A DNA stretch of 64,000 nucleotides from IMCC45349 sp047219225 (GCF_047219225.1 NZ_CP178208.1:1550001-1614000); one strand, 5' to 3'. Shown: positions 41,406 through 51,872, counted from the first letter of the stretch. Numbers and translations: made by a program. The notes: generated from the sequence alone by a model not told the origin.

Positions 41406-43868
41406 ATGAAAAAATTACTTGTATTAATAGCATTATTATTAAGTGTTACAACTTATTCTCAAATTTTAGAGCCTGTAAAGTGGGAATTCCAATCAGAGAA
41501 AATAAGTGACACAGAATTTGAATTATCATTTATTGCTAATATAGATGAGCATTGGGCAATTTATTCGCAAACCGTTGACGAAGGAGGGCCATTGCCTACA
41601 ACATTTGAATTTAAGGCTAACGATAGCTTTGATCGTATTGGAGATGTTGTTGAAGATGAAAAAAATAAAATTACAAAGCACGACCCAGTGTTTGATATGG
41701 TTGTTTCAAAGTTTTACAATAAAGCCATATTTACTCAAAAAGTTAATGTTACAGATTTAGATACGCCAATTACAGGTGTATTAACTTTTATGACTTGTGA
41801 TGATGAGCGTTGTTTAGCTCCTACAGATGTACCATTTGAATTTGATTTAGCTGCTCCTACAGACAATAGTTTTGGAGAATCTCAAATTCTTGAACCAGTT
41901 AAATGGCATATGTCTACTAATAAGTTAAATGACTCTGAATATGAAATAGTTTTTAATGCTAAAATGGATAATAAATGGGGAATTTATTCTCGATTTGTTG
42001 AAGAAGGAGGTCCATTACCAACACTTTTTATTTTTGATGAGAGTAACGATTATGAACTAGTAGGTGAAGTAGTTGAAGGTGATTTAAATAAAGTAACTAA
42101 GCATGATCCTGTATTTGACATGACAGTTACTAAGTTTTATAATGAAGCTGTGTTTACTCAAAAGATTAAGGTTAAATCGGATAATTTTGATGTTAAAGGA
42201 AATTTAGAATACATGACTTGCGATGACAAGCAGTGTATTTTCCTTCCAGACAACCCATTTGAGTTTAATTATACAAAAGAAAATGGTTTAATAATTTCAG
42301 GTCAAGATACCTCAACACCAGTTAATATTGATAATAAAAGTATTAATAATGCGCTTTATGGTATGTCGCCAGAAGAGTTAACAAAATCAACACTTAAATG
42401 TGAAAATGAGGTAAGCTCATTAGCTGCTGATGTAAAAGAAAGTGGAAAATCGCTTTGGAGCATTTTTGGGCTAGGATTTTTAGGAGGTTTATTAGCTTTA
42501 TTAACACCTTGTGTATTTCCAATGATACCTTTAACAGTTAGTTTCTTTACAAAGAAAAGTGATGATGGATCTAACTCTAGCAAAGGTATTTCTAAAGCAC
42601 TACTTTATGGTTTCTTTATATTAGCAGTATACTTAATTTTAAGTGTCCCTTTTCACTTATTAGACTCGGTAAATCCAGATATATTAAATGAAATATCAAC
42701 GAACGTATGGTTAAATGTAATTTTCTTTATCATATTTATATTTTTCGCATTCTCTTTCTTTGGATATTACGAATTAACACTTCCTGCAAGTTGGACAAAT
42801 AAAACAACTCAAGGAGAAAGTGTTGGTGGTATATTAGGAATATTTTTCATGGCATTAACATTAGCAATTGTGTCATTCTCATGTACAGGACCAATTTTAG
42901 GATCATTATTAGCTGGTTCGCTTTCTGCCGATGGTGGTGCGTGGCAATTAACTGCAGGAATGGGAGGATTTGGAGTAGCTCTTGGGCTACCATTTGCACT
43001 TTTTGCAATGTTTCCTAATATGATGAATTCATTACCAAAATCTGGTGGATGGTTAAATACGACTAAAGTAATTTTAGGGTTTTTAGAATTGGCATTAGCA
43101 TTTAAGTTTTTATCAAATGCAGATTTAGTTAAGCATTGGGGAATTTTAAAAATTGAAGTATTCTTAGGATTATGGATAATTATTTTTGCTGGATTGGCAT
43201 TATACCTATTAGGTAAAATTAAGTTTCCTCATGATTCGCCAATTAAGAAGTTATCATTTTTTAGAATTTCTTCGGGAATTTTAGTAGCAGCTTTTGTTAT
43301 ATATCTAGCATCTGGATTTAGAGTAAATAAAGAAACTAATACTTTCACATCATTAACGCTTTTAAGCGGATTAGCACCACCTGTAGGTTATAGTTTTATT
43401 TATCCTAAAGAATGTCCTAATAATTTAGATTGCTTTAAAGATTTAAAGGAAGGAGTGGCTTATGCTAAGAAAGTAAATAAACCAATTATGTTAGATTTTA
43501 CTGGTTATGCTTGTGTTAACTGTAGAAAAATGGAAGAGCATGTTTGGCCAGAAGGGAAGATTAAAGATTACTTAAATGATGACTATGTACTAATTTCACT
43601 TTATGTAGATGATAAAAAAGAGTTGCCAGAAGATCAACAGGTTGAGGTAGAGCGTATTAATGGGGGCACGCGTGTATTAGAAAATTATGGTCATAAATGG
43701 GCACATTTTCAAACGCAATTTTTCCAATCTAACTCGCAACCATATTATGTACTGTTAAGTCCAGACGGAAAAGAAATTTTAAATAAACCAGTAGGTTATA
43801 CACCAGATGTAGAAGATTATGAAGCATTTCTACAATGTGGATTGGATGTAGCAAACGACACAAAATAA
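41406..43868 (+). CDS. DsbD-family thiol:disulfide interchange protein with duplicated N-terminal domain
   Basis: An 820-residue membrane protein that carries reducing power across the cytoplasmic membrane. After a signal peptide there are two tandem copies of the DsbD N-terminal domain (about 22-150 and 160-290), each with ILEPVKW, GGPLPT, KHDPVFDM and TCDD. A membrane core of about eight segments (375-660; cysteines in LLTPCVFPMIP and SFSCTGPILGS) and a C-terminal thioredoxin domain with CVNC at 703-706 follow. Duplication of the periplasmic domain is the unusual point; the second copy keeps Cys in TCDDKQC. Confidence 0.87.
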   Translation: MKKLLVLIALLLSVTTYSQILEPVKWEFQSEKISDTEFELSFIANIDEHWAIYSQTVDEGGPLPTTFEFKANDSFDRIGDVVEDEKNKITKHDPVFDMVVSKFYNKAIFTQKVNVTDLDTPITGVLTFMTCDDERCLAPTDVPFEFDLAAPTDNSFGESQILEPVKWHMSTNKLNDSEYEIVFNAKMDNKWGIYSRFVEEGGPLPTLFIFDESNDYELVGEVVEGDLNKVTKHDPVFDMTVTKFYNEAVFTQKIKVKSDNFDVKGNLEYMTCDDKQCIFLPDNPFEFNYTKENGLIISGQDTSTPVNIDNKSINNALYGMSPEELTKSTLKCENEVSSLAADVKESGKSLWSIFGLGFLGGLLALLTPCVFPMIPLTVSFFTKKSDDGSNSSKGISKALLYGFFILAVYLILSVPFHLLDSVNPDILNEISTNVWLNVIFFIIFIFFAFSFFGYYELTLPASWTNKTTQGESVGGILGIFFMALTLAIVSFSCTGPILGSLLAGSLSADGGAWQLTAGMGGFGVALGLPFALFAMFPNMMNSLPKSGGWLNTTKVILGFLELALAFKFLSNADLVKHWGILKIEVFLGLWIIIFAGLALYLLGKIKFPHDSPIKKLSFFRISSGILVAAFVIYLASGFRVNKETNTFTSLTLLSGLAPPVGYSFIYPKECPNNLDCFKDLKEGVAYAKKVNKPIMLDFTGYACVNCRKMEEHVWPEGKIKDYLNDDYVLISLYVDDKKELPEDQQVEVERINGGTRVLENYGHKWAHFQTQFFQSNSQPYYVLLSPDGKEILNKPVGYTPDVEDYEAFLQCGLDVANDTK

Positions 43869-43873
43869 ATATT

Positions 43874-43897
43874 AAGGAGTAGCGAAAGTTACTCCTT
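43874..43897 (+). terminator. Terminator of the dsbD-like gene
   Basis: Ten-base-pair stem (AAGGAGTA plus GC; one G-T) with a GAAA loop followed by seven T, immediately after the stop codon. Confidence 0.75.
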
Positions 43898-43948
43898 TTT
43901 TTATCACAAAAATTTAGTAGTTTTGGATAACCTCAAATCTTAAGAACT

Positions 43949-44539
43949 ATGTTAGATAACTTTCTAAAATACCTAGAATTAGGTGTTAATCATATTATTA
44001 GTCTTAATAGCTATGACCATCTTTTATTTTTAATCATTATTGCTGTTCCTTATCTTTTTAAAGACTGGAAAAGATTATTATTACTTGTAACAACCTTTAC
44101 AATTGGACATACTATAACTTTAATTTTAGGTGTCTATAATATAATTTCTATTAATAGTAATTTAGTTGAGTTACTAATACCATTTACAATTTTGGTTATG
44201 GCAATTTATAATGTGTTTACTGCCGGAAAAACTGCTAAACAACATAATGCTACTATTTTATTTATAGGAACGTTATTTTTTGGATTGATACATGGATTAG
44301 GTTTTGCTAATGATTTCTTAGCTGTTATAGGTAGAACCGAAAGTAAAATTGTTCCGTTGTTAGAATTTGCTTTAGGTATAGAAGTAGGACAACTAATAGT
44401 TGTATTTGTTATTCTGTTTTTTGGCTTTTTAGGGCAAACTATTTTTAGATTTTCAAGACGTGATTGGGTTATGGTAACTTCAGCTATTGTTATAGGAGTA
44501 ATGTTACCATTAATAATACATAGTAAACTCTGGTCTTAA
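43949..44539 (+). CDS. HupE/UreJ family membrane protein
   Basis: A 196-residue membrane protein with about six to seven membrane segments and the family signature near the N-terminus (GVNHIISLNSYDHLLFL) and in the middle (FFGLIHGLGFAND). HupE/UreJ proteins are linked to nickel/cobalt uptake, but Bacteroidota members mostly have unknown substrates. The histidines in NHI, YDH and IHG are metal-ligand candidates. It converges with the glycosyltransferase gene and overlaps its end by 4 bp. Confidence 0.8.
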   Translation: MLDNFLKYLELGVNHIISLNSYDHLLFLIIIAVPYLFKDWKRLLLLVTTFTIGHTITLILGVYNIISINSNLVELLIPFTILVMAIYNVFTAGKTAKQHNATILFIGTLFFGLIHGLGFANDFLAVIGRTESKIVPLLEFALGIEVGQLIVVFVILFFGFLGQTIFRFSRRDWVMVTSAIVIGVMLPLIIHSKLWS

Positions 44540-45993
44540 AACCTAAATACATATTTAGGCATAAACACTTTTAAAGAATAGCCAAGGCTAATTATAAATC
44601 CGTAATTAGCCATGAAAAAATCTTGGTAGTAACAACCAAGAGCAAATGCTCCAACTCCAAAACTTAATACCATGAGCTCTAAAACAGTAATGTTATGTTC
44701 TTTTTTAAAGGCATAATCTTTAGGTTTGGTTTTTGTAGTGGTAACTAAATTAAATTTTGGAGTACGTACAAACTCCGATACTTTTCCTAAATAACCTTCT
44801 ATTACACCAATAACCATATATAAAGATATACTTACACTAAGTGCTAAAAACACATAAAAGTTTGGAATAAATAGCAGTGCTTCTTTCCATTTAGACTTGG
44901 CAACCATAAGGTGTCCAAATAAGAATAAAAGTGTAATACATATAGTTACAAACAAGCTAATAAATGGAATCACGTTTATGTTACTAAACATAATATAACC
45001 TTGTTTTGCTAGCCAAAATACAATGGGACTTGTAAGTACTAGAAAAAACACAATTATAAAAATGGATGAGTTTAATAAGTGTATGGTTCCAGCTAATTTA
45101 GCCCAAAAATTAGCGTTTGATTTCCATAACATTTTAGTGTTCTTTTTTACACATTCAGCGGCACCTTTTGACCATCTAAACTGTTGCGTTTTATACGCAT
45201 CTATAGTTACTGGTAATTCGGCTGGGGACTCTACATCAAAAAGGTAATTAAATTTCCAACCTTTTGTTTGGGCTCTAAAGCTTAAATCTAAATCTTCAGT
45301 TAATGTATCTGCATGCCAACCGCCAGCATCTTCTATACAAGATTTTCGCCATATGCCTGCAGTACCATTAAAATTAATAAAAGCACCACTAGATATTCTA
45401 CCTAGATGTTCCACCGAAAAATGTGTGTTAAGCATTATTGCTTGAGCTCTAGTAATGAATGAAAACTTCTCGTTAATATGTGCCCAACGTGTTTGAACAA
45501 CACCAATTTTATCGGTATTGAAGTAAGGAATAGCACGCATTAAAAATTCGGAATCTGGAATAAAATCTGCATCAAAAATGGCTATAAATTCACCTTTACA
45601 AAATTGCATACCATAATCTAAAGCACCTGCTTTGTAACCTGTTCTGTTTTTTCGTTGAACATGTATAATATCAATACCTTCTTTCGTGTAAAAATCAACT
45701 TTGTTTTTTATTAACGTTGAGGTTTCATCATTCGAATCGTCTAAAACTTGTATTTCTAACTTATCTTTTGGATAATTTAATTTGCTTACAGCATCAATTA
45801 AGCGTTCTATTACATATTTTTCATTATAAACAGGTAGTTGCACAGTTACCTTAGGAAACTCGGTTAAAGCAAGATGTTTATTTTTCTTTTTAGCTTTTAG
45901 AGCAAATATTAATAGTACAGTTTCTACTAAAACATATAGAAATAGTAAAATGTTTAAAAGCATCCAGAAGTAAAAAATAAGTTGTCCTATCAT
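44536..45993 (-). CDS. Family 2 glycosyltransferase, cellulose-synthase-like
   Basis: A 485-residue membrane glycosyltransferase. The catalytic domain has FDADF (nucleotide-sugar/metal Asp), TEDLDLSF (catalytic TED) and QQFRWSKG (QxxRW). One N-terminal and about four C-terminal membrane segments flank it. These features place it among processive or CESA/CSLA-like enzymes, though the product is unknown. It overlaps the RND-type gene by 4 bp, so the glycosyltransferase, transporter and SGNH genes form an operon, probably for an envelope lipid or glycan. Confidence 0.87.
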   Translation of the reverse strand: MIGQLIFYFWMLLNILLFLYVLVETVLLIFALKAKKKNKHLALTEFPKVTVQLPVYNEKYVIERLIDAVSKLNYPKDKLEIQVLDDSNDETSTLIKNKVDFYTKEGIDIIHVQRKNRTGYKAGALDYGMQFCKGEFIAIFDADFIPDSEFLMRAIPYFNTDKIGVVQTRWAHINEKFSFITRAQAIMLNTHFSVEHLGRISSGAFINFNGTAGIWRKSCIEDAGGWHADTLTEDLDLSFRAQTKGWKFNYLFDVESPAELPVTIDAYKTQQFRWSKGAAECVKKNTKMLWKSNANFWAKLAGTIHLLNSSIFIIVFFLVLTSPIVFWLAKQGYIMFSNINVIPFISLFVTICITLLFLFGHLMVAKSKWKEALLFIPNFYVFLALSVSISLYMVIGVIEGYLGKVSEFVRTPKFNLVTTTKTKPKDYAFKKEHNITVLELMVLSFGVGAFALGCYYQDFFMANYGFIISLGYSLKVFMPKYVFRF

Positions 45994-48209
45994 TTATTAG
46001 ATTTATTAATTCCCCAAATTAATAATGCAGGCATAAAAAACATATCAGAAATAAATGCAAATATTAAACTTGCACTTACAATAATACCAAAAGAAAATAA
46101 GAAATGATAACTAGAAACGCTAAGTGCTAAAAAAGAAACACTTAATACTATTGATGTAACAAATAATGGCAAGCTATTACTTTTTAAACTGTTAATTAAA
46201 GTAGTAGTGTTTTGACCTTTTATTTTCGTTGATTTGTAATAATGACCCAATATGTAAATAGAGTCGTCTAGTGCAACACCTAGTAATATGGTCAATATAA
46301 AAACCGAGCCTGGATTTAAGTCTATATTTAAAAGAGACATCATTAACACACCAAATAAAAGAGGTAATAGGTTAGCGATTAATGTGGTAAATCCTATCCA
46401 AATAGATTTGAATAGAAGTCCAGAAAATATTCCAATTAAAATAATGCCTATTACTAAAGCAATGAGTACAAATTTTGTAAGATTGAATACGTTTTGATCA
46501 AACAAATATGCTTTTCCGTTAACATATATTTCTAGCGAATCGCTTTTGTGTTTTGCTAAAAATTGTTCTAAATCCTTGTTTAAAGCTAAGGCTTCATGAG
46601 TTCCAATATCTGGTAAGCTGCCAACAACTCTGGTTGTTTTACTGTCTTTAGAAATGACACTCATAACACCTAAAGTTTCTTCTTTTTGTTTTAGGTTATT
46701 AATAAAGCTTTTGGTTAGCTTTTTAGGGATAACAAACCCATTAGGATTGCCTCTTTTTTTAAAGCGTTGGTAACGTTTAGTAATGGTGTTTATGCTAAAA
46801 GTAGATTTGCATCCATACTTATTTATTAAGTAATTTTCTATGGAGTCAATAACTTTAATATTAGCTTCATTTAATATGTCATTATTAGAGTTAAGTACGA
46901 CTTCAATATCACGTATACCTTGAAAGTGCGTATCGTAAAAAGTACAAGCTCTATTTATGGCTAAAGCTGTGTTATCTTTTTCGTAATAATGCATGTTTAT
47001 TTTTGAAGTATAGGCTATAAATACTATTAATAAAATAGAGAAAGCACTAAAAATAAAGATTACTTTTTTATAGTTTAAACTTACAATGTCAACACATTTA
47101 GATATTATAATTTCAACCTTTTGATATCTGTTATTTAGTTTTTTACTAGTAGTATTATTTAAAAAAATAGGCAGTATAAATCTTGATGAAAAATAGGCGA
47201 AAATAATTCCAATTGTTGCAATAACAGCAAGGTCTGTTATTTGTGAAATACCACCATTAAAATAGAAGATAATAAACCCAATTAAGTTGGATGCCGAAGT
47301 GAGTATTAATGGCATCCCAATAACCTTAAATAGTTTTTTATTAATGTCCTTTAATGAAAGATTTTTAGTGTTTAATTGATCGTAATGATAAATAATATGA
47401 GTAATATCTGTAAATGATAGGATGGTAATAATACTTGGAATTGCAGAAGTAAATGTGGTAATTTCTATGTGTAACAAATACATACACAGTAAAGTAACGC
47501 ATACATTAAAACCTGAGAATAGAATTGTAAGCGCAATACGTTTAAAACTAGGGAGCAATATGGTAATACTAACTAGCATTAATATGCAACCAAGCAAAGT
47601 CATCCATAACGTTTCTTTTTCCAAGATTTCATTGCCTTCAGCTTCAAAAACTGGTGCGCCTAAAATATGAAAGTTGTCAAAAGGCGCTTTTCGTAATGTT
47701 GCTTTTATATCATTAATAGTTTGTGAAGTATTCAAATTATCCTCATCTAAAAACACATAAAAACTTAGTGCAGTATTGTCTTCTGATAAAAACTTAATAC
47801 CAATATCACGATAAGCATTAAGTTTATTGAATTTTTTTTGAAATTTTGATTCACTACTTAAAGGAAGAAAGTGCGACTCCACTACAAATAAGCCTTCTTG
47901 TCTTGGAATTTTAATGTTTTCAATACTTACAACTTTTTCAACACCTTTAATAGAATCGATACGTTTGGTTAACTTTTGAACTTCTAAAAAATCTTGATAG
48001 GTAGCAAAAGTGTCTTTTTTTTCTAAGCCTATAGTAATGCCATCTTTATCGACACTAAAAGCGTTAGTATATTCTAAATATTGTTGTTTTTCAGCGTTTG
48101 TACTAAAGGTTAATGGATCTGTATTAAAGTTATATGTTAAGTTGTTTGAACTCCAAATCCCGAGTCCAATACACAATACAATAACTATGAATACTAATTT
48201 TTTAATCAC
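45990..48209 (-). CDS. RND/MMPL-family transporter
   Basis: A 739-residue membrane protein with two repeats, each with one membrane segment, a periplasmic domain, and a group of about five membrane segments (around 205-345 and 590-735). It is of the hydrophobe-exporter/MMPL type rather than the larger HAE type. Such proteins move lipids or hopanoid-like molecules. The gene overlaps its neighbours on both sides (4 bp and 8 bp), so its cargo is probably the product of the glycosyltransferase operon. Confidence 0.83.
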   Translation of the reverse strand: MIKKLVFIVIVLCIGLGIWSSNNLTYNFNTDPLTFSTNAEKQQYLEYTNAFSVDKDGITIGLEKKDTFATYQDFLEVQKLTKRIDSIKGVEKVVSIENIKIPRQEGLFVVESHFLPLSSESKFQKKFNKLNAYRDIGIKFLSEDNTALSFYVFLDEDNLNTSQTINDIKATLRKAPFDNFHILGAPVFEAEGNEILEKETLWMTLLGCILMLVSITILLPSFKRIALTILFSGFNVCVTLLCMYLLHIEITTFTSAIPSIITILSFTDITHIIYHYDQLNTKNLSLKDINKKLFKVIGMPLILTSASNLIGFIIFYFNGGISQITDLAVIATIGIIFAYFSSRFILPIFLNNTTSKKLNNRYQKVEIIISKCVDIVSLNYKKVIFIFSAFSILLIVFIAYTSKINMHYYEKDNTALAINRACTFYDTHFQGIRDIEVVLNSNNDILNEANIKVIDSIENYLINKYGCKSTFSINTITKRYQRFKKRGNPNGFVIPKKLTKSFINNLKQKEETLGVMSVISKDSKTTRVVGSLPDIGTHEALALNKDLEQFLAKHKSDSLEIYVNGKAYLFDQNVFNLTKFVLIALVIGIILIGIFSGLLFKSIWIGFTTLIANLLPLLFGVLMMSLLNIDLNPGSVFILTILLGVALDDSIYILGHYYKSTKIKGQNTTTLINSLKSNSLPLFVTSIVLSVSFLALSVSSYHFLFSFGIIVSASLIFAFISDMFFMPALLIWGINKSNK

Positions 48210-49257
48210 TTGTTAAATATGGTTTAAGAGCTAAGCTAATTTTTGAAGCTATATATTCATGACCTTTAGTGTTAGGATGATTATCGTTAGGGTAATTTAT
48301 GTGATTTTTGTTTGAAAATTTAAAACCTACTTCAGCAAATTCAATATCACTTTCCATTAATAATTTCTTTAATGCTAGACTATTTTCGTTAGTGTCTAGT
48401 AAAGCTACTATAAAATTTACATTAGCATTTTTACAAAGGAGGTTCATTTCACTCATAATTTTGTGACTAATACCAACAATGTCTTTTTGACTATCTATAA
48501 TTTCATCTTGCTTGGTCTGAAGCCAATTAATTAATGCAAATGTTTCTCTACCCTTCCAATCATTATACATATGCTCCCAACCTTGAAAGGCTATGTCCAT
48601 ATTGGTATTTAACACATAAGGATAATTAGCTTTTAGCATCATTGTTTTTGCAGTTTCAAGCGAACGATTAAATCCTATTTTTAAAGCTCTCTTATAGGAG
48701 TTTGTAAGTGCATTTCTGTTAAAATGATCTACCGAAAAATTTAAAACAACAATGTTAGGTTTAATAGTGTCTTTTAAAATTTCTCTTAATTGAAAATACG
48801 ATTGTGTAGTACCATAGCCAATTACAGCATGGTTTGAAAACTTAGCGTTAGGATATTGTTTTTGCAATAACGACACAAAATGTTCATTGTCATTTACACC
48901 ATAACCATAAGTAAAAGAACATCCTAAAACAGATACATTATTTTTAATTGAATCTAATTTATCTTGATAAGCAACTTTACGTTGTTTATTAGTTTTGTGT
49001 GTAGTTGTAAAATGTAGCTTTTTATTTAGTGTAATATTATAGGTTCCTGGGTTAAGTGTAATTGCCAACGAGTCATTACCAATAAAAGCATTTTCTGGAG
49101 AAATTTTAATATGATAATCGTCTTGAATATATGGTTTAGCTCCTATAACTCTTAATGCTAATTCTAAGCAAATAGGTGTTAAGGCTATTAAGTAAATATA
49201 CCATAATACTGTTTTGCGTTTTATTCTAAAAAATGATCTTTTAGAAGACTGTTTCAT
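48202..49257 (-). CDS. SGNH/GDSL-type hydrolase, membrane-anchored
   Basis: A 351-residue protein with one N-terminal membrane segment (about 18-36) and an SGNH-like hydrolase domain. Motifs are VSVLGCSFTYGYGVND (Ser/Cys-Ser block), the HAVIGYGTTQSYF block with Gly/Asn, and NDNHPNTKGHEYIA with the catalytic Asp-x-x-His pair. Such domains add or remove acyl groups on glycans or lipids. First gene of the leftward operon; starts 111 bp from the divergent carbamoyltransferase gene. Confidence 0.75.
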   Translation of the reverse strand: MKQSSKRSFFRIKRKTVLWYIYLIALTPICLELALRVIGAKPYIQDDYHIKISPENAFIGNDSLAITLNPGTYNITLNKKLHFTTTHKTNKQRKVAYQDKLDSIKNNVSVLGCSFTYGYGVNDNEHFVSLLQKQYPNAKFSNHAVIGYGTTQSYFQLREILKDTIKPNIVVLNFSVDHFNRNALTNSYKRALKIGFNRSLETAKTMMLKANYPYVLNTNMDIAFQGWEHMYNDWKGRETFALINWLQTKQDEIIDSQKDIVGISHKIMSEMNLLCKNANVNFIVALLDTNENSLALKKLLMESDIEFAEVGFKFSNKNHINYPNDNHPNTKGHEYIASKISLALKPYLTSD

Positions 49258-49368
49258 TAATAACTAGTTGTACTTTTTTGATAGAAATGTTAATATACAT
49301 ATTCTCGGTTACTTTATCTATTGTTAAAAAATATATATTTACTACTCTATTAAGTCACAATCAATTTT

Positions 49369-51222
49369 ATGAGTAAAATTCTTGGAATTTCAGCATTCTA
49401 TCATGATTCTGCTGCTGCGTTAATAATCGATAATAAGGTTATTGCTGCTGCTCAAGAAGAACGTTTTAATAGAGTTAAGCACTACTCAGAGTTTCCTTCT
49501 AAAGCGATTAAATATTGTTTAAAAGAAGGTAATCTAGACCTGACAGATTTAGATGCAATCGTTTTTTACGATAAGCCTTTTTTAAAGTTTGAACGTTTAC
49601 TAGATACCTATTACGCCTTTGCTCCAAAAGGGTTGCGGTCTTTTTTAAAAGCAATGCCATTATGGTTGCATAAAAAATTGTTCTTAAAAAAAACAATCCG
49701 ACAAGAATTAAAAGCTTTAGGTTTCAAAGACACAAAAAACATAAAGCTATTATTTTCAGAGCATCATTTATCTCATGCGGCAAGTGCATTTTATTCGTCT
49801 CCTTATAACCATGCCGCAATACTAACTATTGATGGTGTAGGAGAGTGGGCAACAGCTACTATTGGTATAGGGGAAAATGAGTCTGTTAAAGTATTAAAGG
49901 AATTACAGTTCCCACATTCGGTAGGGCTTTTATATAGTGCGTTTACTTACTTTTTAGGCTTTAAGGTTAATTCTGGTGAATATAAGTTAATGGGATTAGC
50001 ACCTTATGGAAACCCAAACGATTCGCAAACGCTAGCTTTTGAAAACTTAATTTTAGAACATTTAGTAAAGATTTACGATGATGGTTCTATTTGGTTGAAT
50101 CAAGATTATTTTAGTTATGCCAATACCTTAAGAATGGTGCCTGATAAAAAATGGGAAATCCTTTTTGGATTTGCTAAAAGGACTGAAGGTGAGCAAATAC
50201 TTCAAGAGCATTGTAATTTAGCTTACGCCATTCAAAAAATTACAGAAGAGATTGTATTAAAATTAGCTGTGGAAGCCAAACGAATTACAAAAAGTGATAA
50301 CTTGTGTATGGCTGGAGGTGTTGTATTAAACTGTGTTGCAAACGGAAAATTAGAAGCGGCTAATATTTTTAAAAACATATGGATTCAACCAGCTTCTGGA
50401 GATGCTGGAGGTGCGTTAGGTGCTGCTCAAGTAATTAACCATATGTATTTTAAAAACAAAAGGCTTGCTGATGCTAAACCATTTAATCCTTATTTAGGAC
50501 CTCGTTTTTCTAACTTCGAAGTTCAACAAGTAAATAAAAAGTACAAAGCAGTTTACAAGCATTTATCTCAAGATGAATTGATTGAGCTTATAGCAGGTGA
50601 ACTATCAAAAGGAAAAGTAATTGGTTGGTTTCAAGATAGCATGGAATTTGGTCCAAGAGCTTTAGGGAATAGAAGTATTTTAGCAGACCCAACATTTCCA
50701 GAAACTCAAAAAAATCTTAATCTAAAAATAAAAAAGCGTGAAGCATTTAGGCCATTTGCTCCTGCGGTTTTGTTAGAAGATGTTTCAACGTATTTTGCTA
50801 GCAGTTCAAGCTCGCCTTATATGTTAAAGGTAACGACATTAAATAAGTCTTTACAGAAGAATTTACCATCTAATTATTTTGAACAACATCTTCTAGATCG
50901 CTTATATGTTAATAGAAGTAAATTTCAAGCTATAACACATGTAGATTTTTCTGCACGCGTACAAACCGTTTCCAAAAATGACAATAAGAAATTTTGGAAG
51001 TTACTTACTAAGTTTAAAGCTATAACTAGTTACGGAGTTTTAGCAAATACTAGCTTTAATGTGAGAGGAGAACCTATTGTATGTTCTCCAGAAGATGCGT
51101 ATTTATGTTTTATGAATACAGATATGGACTATTTGGTAATACAAGATTATATTTATAAAAAAGAGGCACAAATACATTGGAAAGAAAGTATGAATATACC
51201 TAATGAATTTCAATTAGATTAG
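49369..51222 (+). CDS. Carbamoyltransferase
   Basis: A 617-residue protein of the NodU/CmcH/TobZ family that transfers carbamoyl groups to a hydroxyl. The N-terminal Kae1-like domain contains EHHLSHAASAFYSSP (metal His) and the C-terminal YrdC-like carbamoyltransferase_C domain contains GPRALGNRSILADP. It is followed by DUF5989 and SxtJ-like genes, a trio that recurs in bacterial genomes next to envelope-glycan genes. The acceptor is unknown. Confidence 0.9.
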   Translation: MSKILGISAFYHDSAAALIIDNKVIAAAQEERFNRVKHYSEFPSKAIKYCLKEGNLDLTDLDAIVFYDKPFLKFERLLDTYYAFAPKGLRSFLKAMPLWLHKKLFLKKTIRQELKALGFKDTKNIKLLFSEHHLSHAASAFYSSPYNHAAILTIDGVGEWATATIGIGENESVKVLKELQFPHSVGLLYSAFTYFLGFKVNSGEYKLMGLAPYGNPNDSQTLAFENLILEHLVKIYDDGSIWLNQDYFSYANTLRMVPDKKWEILFGFAKRTEGEQILQEHCNLAYAIQKITEEIVLKLAVEAKRITKSDNLCMAGGVVLNCVANGKLEAANIFKNIWIQPASGDAGGALGAAQVINHMYFKNKRLADAKPFNPYLGPRFSNFEVQQVNKKYKAVYKHLSQDELIELIAGELSKGKVIGWFQDSMEFGPRALGNRSILADPTFPETQKNLNLKIKKREAFRPFAPAVLLEDVSTYFASSSSSPYMLKVTTLNKSLQKNLPSNYFEQHLLDRLYVNRSKFQAITHVDFSARVQTVSKNDNKKFWKLLTKFKAITSYGVLANTSFNVRGEPIVCSPEDAYLCFMNTDMDYLVIQDYIYKKEAQIHWKESMNIPNEFQLD

Positions 51223-51246
51223 TGTAAATTTATAGAAGTATTAAAA

Positions 51247-51396
51247 ATGGAATTTTTAAAAGACATAACACAATTTTTAAAAGAAAGAAAAAAGTATTGG
51301 CTAGCACCAGTTATTATATTTCTAGTCTGTCTTTCTGTATTATTCATTATTGGTAGTTCAAGTGCTTTAGCACCATTTATCTATAGCTTATTTTAG
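51247..51396 (+). CDS. DUF5989 family small membrane protein
   Basis: A 49-residue protein starting MEFLKDITQFLKERKKYWL, with one membrane segment (about 20-42). Small proteins of this family lie beside carbamoyltransferase and SxtJ-like genes in many bacteria, which is the arrangement here (24 bp after the former, 4 bp before the latter). Function unknown. Confidence 0.8.
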   Translation: MEFLKDITQFLKERKKYWLAPVIIFLVCLSVLFIIGSSSALAPFIYSLF

Positions 51397-51400
51397 TTTT

Positions 51401-51766
51401 ATGAAGCAAATAGATTCGCCATATAAAACTATTATCGGTCTGCTACTAGGCTTAACGATGCTTTATGTTTTTAAAGGCTATAAAATACTCCCTTATGTTG
51501 TGTTAAGTCTAGGGTTTTTATCTTTAGCAATCCCAAAGTTAACGGTCTTAATAAACCGTTTTATGAGTAATGTATTAAGTTTTTTAGGCAAATTTATTTC
51601 AACAATACTTTTAACAAGTTTATATTATTTGTTTTTGTGTCCATTAGCTTTCTTTTCTAAAGTTTTAGGTGGTAAGGATCCATTAAAACTAAAGAAACCT
51701 AAAAGCTCTAATTTTACAAGTGTTAATAAGGTGTTTGAGAAGGAATCTTTCGAAAAACTTTGGTAA
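51401..51766 (+). CDS. SxtJ-like membrane protein
   Basis: A 121-residue protein with three to four membrane segments (about 8-45 and 60-88) and a polar C-terminus. Size and context match SxtJ-family proteins, which accompany carbamoyltransferases such as that of the saxitoxin cluster. Its role is unknown. Start ATG is 4 bp after the DUF5989 stop. Confidence 0.75.
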   Translation: MKQIDSPYKTIIGLLLGLTMLYVFKGYKILPYVVLSLGFLSLAIPKLTVLINRFMSNVLSFLGKFISTILLTSLYYLFLCPLAFFSKVLGGKDPLKLKKPKSSNFTSVNKVFEKESFEKLW

Positions 51767-51872
51767 ATAGTGAAAGTTATCATAAATCTACCTATCATCA
51801 GTTGTAATTAAAATACGAAGCACCTATATTCGTTATTAGAGAAATAATACTGTAATCTTTAATATAGATTCA

